The notes below the pieces were generated by a model. The model was given only the letters and a program-made list of their open reading frames with translations. It searched no databases and was not told where the DNA came from. The position numbers and the translations under genes were made by a program. Shown here one piece after another: positions 54,823 to 63,946 of a stretch of DNA of 64,000 nt. The stretch's first letter is position 1; each line of letters opens with the position of its first letter. Source of the DNA: CAWARU01 sp963784575 (GTDB taxonomy: Bacteria; Pseudomonadota; Gammaproteobacteria; UBA6186; Azoamicaceae); NCBI GenBank assembly GCA_963784575.1, contig CAWARU010000001.1, forward strand, positions 1,550,001-1,614,000, written 5' to 3'.

Positions 54823-57800
54823 ATGCCGAAAAATAAGCCTCATAAAAAACCTAAGGCACAAAGCAAAGCTTCTCTGGAAAAGGAAATTCAACAATGGAAA
54901 GAAAAGGCCAATGAGTGCTTTGCAAAATTTGATAAGGATGCTAATCCTCAATACTTAAAAACTGGCTTCATTCATTGCAAAAAGGCGGCAGATGCGGGAG
55001 ACAACGAGGCGCAATGCCTTTTATGGAATATTGTGATAGAAAATAGGAATATCTTCTGTGAACCGGAGCATCAAAAGATCATACTTGAGTACTTGGAGGT
55101 AGCAGTTCAAAATGGCGAGAGATATGCGATATTTCTGAAAGGATGCTATCACAAAAGCGGATTCCATGATTACAGTAAAGATTTAAAAAAAGCATTTGAA
55201 CTATTTAAGCAAGCATCAGACGCAAAAAGTATTGCTGCAACATTTGAGTTGGCGAACTGTTATATGGATGGTTTGGGGACTCCGGCCGATCCGAAAAAAG
55301 CTTTTATTTTATTCAGTTTTTTATGTGGAAAATCCCTTACTGACATCGCTTTACAATCTTTGGAAACTTGTATTGAACGCCTCGGCCATTGTCTTGAAAA
55401 TGGCATAGGCTGTACGGCTGATAAACAAAAAGCTATAGAATTATATCGAGATAAAATCCCACTGTTGAATAAAAAAGTCGCAGCCAATCTTAAAAAAAGG
55501 CTTGCGGTCTGCCTGTACAGTACATCCCCAAAAGACATCTCCGAAGTGATTGAACTTTTAAGGGATGCAGTAAAAGAAAATGATGCTGAGGCAGCCTATG
55601 ATTTAGCAAAAATTTATGAGCATGGACACTCACCCTCTCTAGAAAAAAATATGGAACTTGCTTACCACTACTATAGAGTTTCTGCAGACTTAAACCTTGG
55701 CGAAGGATTTTTTAAATTGGGTTTATGCCTCTACAGTGGAACTGGCGTAAAAATAGATAAAAAATTAGGAATAGAAAACGTCGAACGTGCAGCGAAATTA
55801 GGCATCCTCGAAGCGCAAGTTCTTCTTGGAGAATTTTATCTCAGGGGTACTGATAAGCCAAAAAATTCTGTACTCGCCGTTCAAAATTTCAAATTAGCCG
55901 CAACAGCAGGATCAGTCCAAGCAAAATTCTATTTGGGCCGCTGTCTCATGGCAGGCAATGGTATAGAGAAAAATGAGAAGGAAGGCCTCTCATATTTGAA
56001 TTCGGCTGCAGAAGCTCTGCATCTCCCTGCAATGGGTGTGATTGCTCGATTCCATTTGTTGGAAAAAACCGATCATCATTCAAAACCTGCTTATGACATT
56101 GCCTTTAATACATTTCAAAAAATTTATAAGCAAGATTCGAATGGTTCCAGTGGTTCTTGTGGTTCTTATGGCGCTTATGGGTTACTGAATTTAGGACTTT
56201 GTTATTTGCACGGCATTGGTACCTCCAAAAATGCGGACTTAGCCCAGAATTGTTTTTGTGATGCACTTACACTTCTGATGAAACAAGCAGATAAAGGAGA
56301 TGCCGTGGCCTTAAACAATCTAGGATGGTGTCATCTGTTGGGTCTTGGCATTCCTCAAGATCATCAGAAGGCTATAGTTGCTTTTACAAGCGCGAGTGAA
56401 AAAGGGTCTCGATTAGCAGAGAATAGCTTGGGATGGTGTCATTTAAATGGTTTTGGAGTTGCACAAGACGCGAGACGTTCCCTAGAATTCTTTCAAAAAT
56501 CTGAGAAGGTGCATTTTGGATTCGGAGATACAACTGATGAAGGCACTCCCGGTTTTTTAGAAATGGTTTATTATAATGATTCTGATTGCAAAGAGACCGA
56601 TAGTCATATTAAAGCAAACATTCAATTAAATATTGCACAATGCATGCTTTATGGATTGGGAACACACCGTAATCGCATCAATGGCATAAATATTCTGGAG
56701 ACAATCCTCGATAATCCCCTCGATGAAAACACTAAAATTGAGATAGAAATTTTTATTGCTATCTGCTACTTTAACCATTGGACTGCACCAGAACCGCGCC
56801 CGGATTCAAATAATGCAGTAGCTTTTAGCATTCTAAAAAAATTCCAAGCAAAAAACAAAAACTACTTTTTAATGACTTATCTTGGACTGTGTAAATATTA
56901 TGGGGTGCAGTGTGAAGGCAACAAAAAAATAGCCCTAAAATTTTTGCAAAAAGCAAATGCTATTCTTGAAACGATTCGTGATCCTCAAGTTTCCACATTG
57001 GTATACCTGCATGACTACTTTACTGCGCGAGATCCAGAGAGCTTTGCCTATCACGCAAAAACCCTATTGGCCATAGCCTATGCCAAGAGTAAATCATCAT
57101 CAAAAGACCAGAAACAATGTGTAGCATCTCTGCAAAAGATCCTGTCAAACTCAGATTCATCCTGTTGCAAGGATCCTGCTAGCAATCTCTTTATTGAAAG
57201 AGGATGATAATAAAGAAAAATTAGAACAAGTTATTCAATATCTAAAGAGTGCCGCAATTACAGACAAAAATCCAAATGCAACGCTATTACTTGCGACTCT
57301 TTATATAAAAGGAACTCTTATTCCTGAAGACCCTAAAAAGGGCGTAGAATATCTTCAAATCTCAGCACGGAATTGCGGTGATCCAAAAGCAAAGATCTTA
57401 TTGGCTCTTGCTTATTTTGCAGGTTATGTTCTTTCACAAAACAACGATCTCGGCATAGCGCTTTTTCGTGAGGCTGTTTTTCGAGATAAATGTCCGATCG
57501 CTGCGCGATATTTTGAAAAATACATATCCAGTGAAGCAATCATTACGCTAAGCAAACCACAAATAGATACTCTATTTGATGAGGTTTCAAAGTCTGGCAA
57601 TGCCAATTTACAATTTCAATGGGCAGAACTGCTGAAAAGAAAAAGTTCCAATAAATCTGATTTCAAAAATATTTTTGAGCTGTATCGTCTGGCATCTGAA
57701 AAAGGCCATGCCAAGTCTCACAGAGCATTAGCTGAGATTCTATTCAAAAGGACTGGGTGACAAAGCCGTAAATAAAACTAAAGCTTTTAATCATTGGCTG

Positions 57801-58206
57801 ACAGCTGCGGAAGATTTTGATCCTGTTGCCATTTATCATGTCGGACTCTGTTACAAAACGGGGGCGGGCACAAAAGCCAATCCTATATTGGCTGGACAAT
57901 ATATTAAAGATGCCTATTTATTAATTGAAAAATATTACGACAATTCCTCGCTAAAACCAGATACCACAGACGTTTTTGATATAATGGATGAGATCGATCG
58001 ATCGCATACAATACGACATGTTTAAAGAATTGCCATTATATCAACCTCAAATGAACGCAAGGATAAATGGTATAGAAAATAGTCTTCATTTTGATTACAG
58101 CTCTAGCGCAGTATCAACCGACTCCATCCAAAAAATGAAATCGGATAAGGGTCAGGATACGGACGAATATCTAAATGTTGGCAAAAACATTCGTAAGTTT
58201 ATTTAG
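54823..58206 (+). pseudogene. Sel1-repeat protein, three frameshifts (about 1125 codons)
   Basis: Starts at ATG 54823 after AACTGGAGTATCCT. The first frame (54823-57207, 794 codons) carries many Sel1 repeats (LAKIYEHGHSPSLEKNMELA; LGWCHLLGLGIPQDHQKAIV). A shift between about 57125 and 57175 leads to the frame ending at 57760, again Sel1 (KEDDNKEKLEQVIQYLKSAA). A one-base excess in AAAA near 57750 leads to LGDKAVNKTKAFNHWLTAAE, another repeat. A (GATC)3 tract at 57992-58004 then shifts to the last frame, ending GKNIRKFI, which again has the shared ending. The homologous repeat content across all joins shows that this was one gene. If the frameshifts are real, only the first 794 residues are made. 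Confidence 0.75.
57992..58004. repeat. (GATC)3 tetranucleotide tract causing a frameshift
   Basis: GATCGATCGATCG sits exactly where the Sel1 gene loses its frame. Removing one GATC unit joins MDEIDR directly to IQYDMFKELPLYQP in a single open frame through to 58206. Confidence 0.8.
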
Positions 58207-58446
58207 TTAGCGAAATTTTCGGGATTTATATTTGTCCTCATCTAAATCTTTCTCGCTTGTGGATGACACTGAAACAGAAGGAGCTTTACGCTTTTTCTGT
58301 CGATTATGGTCGGCTGTCAGTGAGGGAAGTGAGGGATTCTCATCCAATGAATTCGCAGTTAAGCCTAAATCCATCGTCACTGTGGAAGCATCTACAGTCA
58401 AAGCATTTTTAACTTTTTCACTTTTAGGAATACTTTCTTGCGTCAA
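58207..58446 (-). pseudogene. Detached C-terminal segment of the ankyrin gene upstream, with basic motif
   Basis: A frame of about 80 codons beginning right behind the stop of the 1142-codon ankyrin gene and one base out of phase with it. It has only a TTG as possible start and no ribosome site. It reads as a charged, disordered tail containing QKKRKAP, a classical-looking nuclear-localisation pattern, and ends DKYKSRKFR, fitting the ending shared by other effector-like proteins here. Removing one A from ATGACTTAATC at the end of the upstream gene would fuse the two. I therefore read it as the cut-off C terminus of that gene. Confidence 0.55.
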
Positions 58447-58453
58447 GAATAGA

Positions 58454-61400
58454 TTAAGTCATATCTGAAAAACAACAGAACCCCATTTTATGAGCTATTT
58501 TTGTGAATAACGCATGGTTGTTTTGCAGTATTTCTAAACAATTGAACTTCAATCCCGTATTTTCATCTAAAAGCTTCAAATCAAATTTTTCTACATGTAA
58601 TCTAAGTATGGTATTATCATAGTCATTTTCTTGATGTGTTCTAAGCATTTCACAAAAGAATGACATCAATATCTTTTCATTGCTCATTCCAGTTTCGATA
58701 TTTTTTCTAAAGAAACTCGCTAGGGCATGCAAAATGTCTGCCTCCCACTTAGAATCTAATGTCCCCACAGTCAGCAGCATTTGCAATAGAAAATCTTCTT
58801 TTTCAACAACCTTATCTACAACCGATAATAGAATTTTAGTGAGTTTATCGCTATAGCTTTGTTTTCTTTGTTTTACCTCCTCAAAATTAATATACTTAAT
58901 TAATTGGAAAGCAGAGGAAATCATCGTGAGTAGAAGAAGCTGATCGTTTTGTGAAGTAGTATATTGATCGATATTGAAATTATTTAAATTTTCAAGCAAT
59001 TTATCCAGAGTACGTATGAGTTGATGGGCTGTTTCTTCTGTAATAGCAATCGGAGCAATTTCGTTTTCTTCAACTTGCTTTAATTTTCGTCTCATTTTAA
59101 CTATGACTGGCTTTTCATCATCTTCATCAATTTCATCAATAGGTACCCCTTTACGTTTTGAAATTTGCTTGGCGTCTTTCCCATTGACAGAGACCTTAGG
59201 GGTGAAAGTAAAAGTCGAAAAAGCACTCAACTGCTTGCTTTTTGGTGTAACTCTCTCGATCAGTTTAGCAGCCTCAAGTCTTTTAATATCTTCTTTTGAG
59301 AGGGCGGTTTCATGACCAGATAAAGAGTTTCTTAAGTCAAGTTGCAATTGGCGCTCTGTTTCACCACGAATCAAATGCCAGATTTCATTTAAAGTAATGT
59401 CCATTTTTTTAGAAACGATGTGTACAGAATTGCGACTCTCATTTTTATAATCCAGAGAAAATAATTCTACCGGTAATATATTTTGCTTATTTTTAACCAG
59501 AAGCGAAGCTCCATTTTTAATAAAAATTTTGATTGCCTCTATATTTTTACATCGAATAGCAGTAAATATCGGTGTTTCAAGATTTTGATTTCTCTCTTTT
59601 AAATAGAGTATCTCAGGTAATCCTCTCTCTTTTAACTTTTTTCCTTGCTTGATTATTTCCGAGATCAAATTCACTTTAACTCTACTTCGATCACTTAAAA
59701 ACACTTCAACGTTTCCTTGTGCTAGAGATGCACAGGAATGAAGATCAGCATTGACATTCCCATATTTCCTTAAGTTGTAGTGAGGTAATATACGATCTAG
59801 TGCAATAAAATCATAAGGCAAATTTTGAAGCAATAAATTTGCACTTCCTTGCACAAAAGGAGAAACACCCATATCAATCAATTTCCGAATAAATTGAACA
59901 TTATAACGATGAGCCGCCAAACTAAAAACATTCATTAGGGAAGAATGTGTTCCTACATCCGCATTCCGTTCAACAAGTTTTCTAATTATATACTCTTGTT
60001 TTGAGATGAGGCTTGATTCTTGAACCAGATCTCCTTCTGGTTTAAGGTTAAATTCTTTCTCGAGAACTTCTTCGTATATGCCCTTTATATCCTTTTTATC
60101 TTGATTTAAAAATAGCGGGCTCTTTACGCGATAAGAAAAATAATGATCAAAGCAATCAGCTTCGTTTATTGGCAACATCACTTCTTGTGATATCAAAGAA
60201 ATTGCCTTTAATACAGTTTCAATCCTAGAACTTTGCAAAATTTGATTAGGATTCTCTAGTATTATGGGGGAGCAGCTGAAATTTTTTTCTATCCATTGAC
60301 TAATGTACATAATAGGAATCTTACTACTTTCATCCATATTGCCAGTCAAGTGATGATTCTTTAGAGAAACAACTGCCTTACCATTTTCCCATGTGATTAA
60401 GCACACGATTAAAGACAAACTGTGTTTTAGCTCACATGGAAACAATAATTTAAAATGAATAGTTTTATTTTGCTTAGATTTTTCTGAGGCAGAATTACAC
60501 CATTTTTTCAAACTTTTATCAAAATCAGCATCATATAAAAGTTTTTCTGCAGAATAATTCTGCCAGTTGATCCTGTGAGAAAGAAGCAAGTGGTGATTCT
60601 CTTCAGTAGAATTTAGATTTAGAGCATTCAGACCGTGGATTAGAGCTCTCCTATCTCTGCTTGAGAAAAAATCAAAGATTTCTTCGAATATACTGAAGGA
60701 TGGTTCATTTTTTATGGATTCTTTTTTTGTGCTTGACAATCTTACAAAATGTTTATAACGCTCGAAGTTTTCACTAAAAATAACACCCACTTCCTGTAGT
60801 CGCAGCAAAATTTCGAACGCGTATGATATTGAAGAGCGGTGTTTACTGATAGTCTCCGCAAAATGAATGATCGAGATACTGCTTCTTTGACTCGAACCAA
60901 AGTAAGCAAGCATGGCCAAGGGAGTATAATTGGAAGAATTGGTAATATTCACATTAAGAGTTTTGTCCAAGCATAAATTGTGTACCAAGCCTTCATTGAC
61001 TTGTTTACAAGCAAAATGCAACCGACTGCCTTCTTGAGAAATCGTTACGTTTTTCAATATAGAATCTTCTCTAGCAGTCTGGGATTCAGTCGAGGATCTT
61101 GCACCATACTGTATAAGTATTTCTTTCAAGTCTGTGAAGTTTAGAGTAGGATCTGGCAAGCGATGAGCTTGGTTAAGATAATCCAATGGCAAATACATAT
61201 AGGCTGAGATTGAATTGATGTCCGCACCATGCTTGATTAAAATAAGCGTAGATACTATGTCATTCGATTCGATAGCATAGTGCAATAAAGTTTTCCCATA
61301 AATATCATGATAATTAATAAATTGCTTGTTTGCTATCATCAAGCATAAGTGTTCTAAAAGAAAGTAATGTCTTTTTTTGATGGCCGACTGCAGTAAAATG

Positions 61401-61882
61401 ATTGTTAAATAATCTTTAAGAGTAAGAGCCCTATATCCATAATCGATTTTTTTTGTTGTTGGATAATAACATAAATTCATACAATAAAGTTGATCTCGTA
61501 TCTCTTGACTCCCGCAGGCAGGACAACATATTATATCTTGTCGTTGATTTTGCCCCTGAGAAAAATAGCTTTTTTTGAATATTTTACCACAGCAATTGGC
61601 TTGAATGTAATATATTCCGCCAAAATACCAGGGGTTTTTTGGAATATTGTCATCCGATTTTCGAAAAATTGAACCATGATAATAATCTATGAAAACTTTA
61701 TTAATGAGAGCCTGATGGCTTTTATCTAGAGTTTTACTGATGGGAATATCAAGATTCTTTGGTATACCCTGTAAAAGTCCTTGATGACTCAGTGGCTCAG
61801 GCGAAATATCAGGATCTGTAGCTGATGAAGATGAAGATCCTGCTTCTAATAAAATTTTTTGTATTTGTTTATCAGTTTCCAT
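58454..61882 (-). CDS. Ankyrin-repeat protein, candidate effector (1142 aa, probably shortened)
   Basis: Residues about 60-150 carry a cysteine-rich segment (NCCGKIFKK... IICCPACGSQEIRD) suited to a zinc ribbon or RING/U-box-like fold. Ankyrin repeats follow at about 165-260 (GKTLLHYAIESNDIVSTLIL) and recur at about 290-330, 640-700 and 770-830. Between them are long helical regions without known domains. A basic patch ISKRKG...MRRKLKQ lies near 950. It ends CCFSDMT, but an out-of-phase continuation to 58207 suggests that a frameshift removed the last 80 residues. The start codon sits in an 11-bp triplicated repeat with no Shine-Dalgarno sequence. Confidence 0.78.
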   Translation of the reverse strand: METDKQIQKILLEAGSSSSSATDPDISPEPLSHQGLLQGIPKNLDIPISKTLDKSHQALINKVFIDYYHGSIFRKSDDNIPKNPWYFGGIYYIQANCCGKIFKKSYFSQGQNQRQDIICCPACGSQEIRDQLYCMNLCYYPTTKKIDYGYRALTLKDYLTIILLQSAIKKRHYFLLEHLCLMIANKQFINYHDIYGKTLLHYAIESNDIVSTLILIKHGADINSISAYMYLPLDYLNQAHRLPDPTLNFTDLKEILIQYGARSSTESQTAREDSILKNVTISQEGSRLHFACKQVNEGLVHNLCLDKTLNVNITNSSNYTPLAMLAYFGSSQRSSISIIHFAETISKHRSSISYAFEILLRLQEVGVIFSENFERYKHFVRLSSTKKESIKNEPSFSIFEEIFDFFSSRDRRALIHGLNALNLNSTEENHHLLLSHRINWQNYSAEKLLYDADFDKSLKKWCNSASEKSKQNKTIHFKLLFPCELKHSLSLIVCLITWENGKAVVSLKNHHLTGNMDESSKIPIMYISQWIEKNFSCSPIILENPNQILQSSRIETVLKAISLISQEVMLPINEADCFDHYFSYRVKSPLFLNQDKKDIKGIYEEVLEKEFNLKPEGDLVQESSLISKQEYIIRKLVERNADVGTHSSLMNVFSLAAHRYNVQFIRKLIDMGVSPFVQGSANLLLQNLPYDFIALDRILPHYNLRKYGNVNADLHSCASLAQGNVEVFLSDRSRVKVNLISEIIKQGKKLKERGLPEILYLKERNQNLETPIFTAIRCKNIEAIKIFIKNGASLLVKNKQNILPVELFSLDYKNESRNSVHIVSKKMDITLNEIWHLIRGETERQLQLDLRNSLSGHETALSKEDIKRLEAAKLIERVTPKSKQLSAFSTFTFTPKVSVNGKDAKQISKRKGVPIDEIDEDDEKPVIVKMRRKLKQVEENEIAPIAITEETAHQLIRTLDKLLENLNNFNIDQYTTSQNDQLLLLTMISSAFQLIKYINFEEVKQRKQSYSDKLTKILLSVVDKVVEKEDFLLQMLLTVGTLDSKWEADILHALASFFRKNIETGMSNEKILMSFFCEMLRTHQENDYDNTILRLHVEKFDLKLLDENTGLKFNCLEILQNNHALFTKIAHKMGFCCFSDMT

Positions 61883-61907
61883 TTAGTTTCCATTTAGTTT
61901 CCATTTA
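61875..61907. repeat. 11-bp tandem triplication carrying three start codons
   Basis: Three perfect copies of an 11-base unit. On the minus strand each copy contains ATGGAAACT, so three ATGs lie 11 bases apart in three different frames. Only the ATG of the copy nearest the gene (61880-61882) enters the long ankyrin frame; the other two stop after 10 and 15 codons. The last copy also contains the TAA that ends the upstream remnant. Confidence 0.85.
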
Positions 61908-62158
61908 ATAGTAACCGAATTTCAAATCAGGATAGTCCGCCATTGTTTTAGACATATCCTCCGACATGAATGAATCAGTGTTGTCAACGACATGTTTGCG
62001 AAATTGTGAATACGTTAATTTATGAGCAATTCTAAAGCCATCCTTTGTATCGCTCGGATCTTTTGGATCCAAGTATATCACCCAACCTTCCCCGCCCTTT
62101 TTTCGCCTTCATTATGCGAATCGAAAAAATCGCCAACCACTGAGTATAAGGGTTCTCT
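61905..62158 (-). pseudogene. C-terminal remnant of an unknown protein, frameshifted
   Basis: On the minus strand, two overlapping frames join at an A6 run to give about 84 codons: REPLYSVVGDFFDSHNEGEK, then GGEGWVIYLDPKDPSDTKDG and a helix-rich end with YPDLKFGYY and TAA. The sequence looks like the end of a real protein (acidic, aromatic), but no start or upstream part exists and I do not recognise the family. It lies between the LysR gene and the ankyrin gene. Confidence 0.45.
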
Positions 62159-62168
62159 TTAGATAATT

Positions 62169-63065
62169 TCAAGACTGAGGACGGCTTTTGATCTGCATTT
62201 CGAGGAAATCAATTAATCGAAATGTCAATGATTCTTTTGATGCGTTCGGCGGCCAAACAGCGTAAACAGAAAGAGATTCTATTCCCCAAGCGGGGAGTGG
62301 TTCGACAAGATGACCACGCTGCACATCTTCCTCGACAAGAAAGGAGGGTGGTGTGGCTAAGCCTAACCCAGAGATGGCTAATTGACAAACAGCATCGACA
62401 CTGTCAACGATCATTCGTGGAATAAAGTCAATCTTAAAAGTTTTACCAACTTTATTAAGTAAAATTTTATGATTCGGCCGCATTTTGAGGCCTATCCAAT
62501 CCCAATCGATCAGATCTTGAGGTTTATGAGGGGTTTTCCGATGAGCCATATACGCTGGTGCGACGACCAACTTACGTTTCATATCTAAAAGTCTTTTAGC
62601 CTTCAATGAACTATCTTTTAAACTTCCAATTCTAATGCCGAGATCAATACCATCGCGGATCAAATTCTGCTGCACATCACTAAAGTTAATCGAGAGCGAG
62701 ATCTTCGGAAAAGTTTGTGCGAAAGCAGCTATATCTTGGACCAATTCACTTCTTGTGAAAAAGGCGGGCACAGTAATGTTTAACTTACCTGAAGGCTCGG
62801 GCGATTTATAAGTAATGGAATTTAGCCCTTCTTCCGCTGCTGCTAACATTGCTTTTGCTGAAGTAAATAGTTTCTCACCTTCCGCTGTGAGTGAAAGCTG
62901 CCGTGTGGAGCGATATAGAAGACTAACCCCCAAATGCGCTTCCAGTTGCGAAACATGATGGCTGACAACTGAGGGAGAAAGACTCAATTCATGCGCTGCA
63001 GCGCGAAAAGAGCCTAATTCCACCGTTTTAGCAAAGATTGCAAGTGCACGTAATTCATCAATCAT
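62169..63065 (-). CDS. LysR-type transcriptional regulator
   Basis: 298 residues. The N-terminal winged helix-turn-helix (FAKTVELGSFRAAAHELSLS, PSVVSHHVSQLEAHLGVSLL, YRSTRQLSLTAEG) is classical LysR, followed by a substrate-binding-like effector domain (GKLNITVPAFFTRSELVQDI; DLGIRIGSLKDSSLKAKRL). It is divergent from the LysE-family exporter with 179 bases between starts, the usual layout in which a LysR protein regulates its neighbour and itself. The effector is unknown. Confidence 0.92.
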   Translation of the reverse strand: MIDELRALAIFAKTVELGSFRAAAHELSLSPSVVSHHVSQLEAHLGVSLLYRSTRQLSLTAEGEKLFTSAKAMLAAAEEGLNSITYKSPEPSGKLNITVPAFFTRSELVQDIAAFAQTFPKISLSINFSDVQQNLIRDGIDLGIRIGSLKDSSLKAKRLLDMKRKLVVAPAYMAHRKTPHKPQDLIDWDWIGLKMRPNHKILLNKVGKTFKIDFIPRMIVDSVDAVCQLAISGLGLATPPSFLVEEDVQRGHLVEPLPAWGIESLSVYAVWPPNASKESLTFRLIDFLEMQIKSRPQS

Positions 63066-63244
63066 TCATTATATCATCCTATCGAACAGTGTATTTCAAT
63101 TATAGCAGCTTATTCATATAAACTGTAAATGTTATTATTAAATAAATTGTGAATAAATCGAGAATAAATTCTGAAGTTTATTTACCTAATCTTGAAACTG
63201 ATATTGATATTTTTTCTTGGTACTGATAATGAAGGAGTAAGATT
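63066..63244. promoter_or_regulatory. Divergent promoter region lysR / lysE-like gene
   Basis: AT-rich 179-base region with GAAGGAG before the exporter. A T-N11-A LysR-type site is expected here by analogy, but I cannot single one out. Confidence 0.4.
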
Positions 63245-63850
63245 ATGTCGCTGTCCTTGTTATTTGCAATGTTTTCATTTTCCTTAGCCATGTCAATTAC
63301 ACCCGGCCCTGTGAATATGATTATTCTTTCCTCTGGTATTAATCATGGAGTGAGAAAAACAATCTCCTATGTGTCTGGAGCAACGATAGGATTCATATTA
63401 TTGTTGCTTTTTATAGGGTTTGGACTTTACGAATTTATTAACGAATATCCATTTTTTCTATCGCACCTCGCCATCACAAGCTCATTGTATATTATATACA
63501 TAGGTTACAAAATAGCATTATCCAAACCAGAGCTAGAACTGAACAAAAAGAATAATATCCCTAAATTTTACGAAGGCTTCTTATTGCAATGGTTGAATCC
63601 AAAAGCATGGATTGCTTGCATGTCTGGTGCTGCACTCTTTTCTGAGGCAGAGAGCATTAATGCATTTTTGGCTTTTTCCAGTATATATTTCGTTGTTTGT
63701 TATGCGTCTTTAGGAGCATGGGCGGTTCTGGGAGCGAAAGTTTCTGCCTTATTGAATAGCCATTTTCGTTTGCGCATATTCAATTTATTGATGGGATTAT
63801 TATTGATTGCAACTGCGGTTTATTTGTGTTATTCGCATCTTTACCAGTGA
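63245..63850 (+). CDS. LysE/RhtB family amino-acid exporter
   Basis: 201 residues with six hydrophobic segments. The family start motif MSITPGPVNMIILSSGINHG and the central LLQWLNPKAWIACMSG motif are present, which identifies the LysE/RhtB superfamily. It probably exports an amino acid or related metabolite from the cytoplasm. AAGGAG lies nine bases before the ATG. It is paired with the divergent LysR gene. Confidence 0.92.
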   Translation: MSLSLLFAMFSFSLAMSITPGPVNMIILSSGINHGVRKTISYVSGATIGFILLLLFIGFGLYEFINEYPFFLSHLAITSSLYIIYIGYKIALSKPELELNKKNNIPKFYEGFLLQWLNPKAWIACMSGAALFSEAESINAFLAFSSIYFVVCYASLGAWAVLGAKVSALLNSHFRLRIFNLLMGLLLIATAVYLCYSHLYQ

Positions 63851-63946
63851 GGTATTGACTTTGAGGCTAAATCTCTTTATTTTAGACAGGTTTATTGCTT
63901 TTTTGTTGCTTTCTATCCTAAGAAGACAGTCTTTCGGATATATTCT

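Noticed and set aside
58232..58468. Plus-strand 78-codon frame near the end of the broken Sel1 gene
   Set aside because: Antisense to the basic tail of the ankyrin gene, which explains the sequence better.
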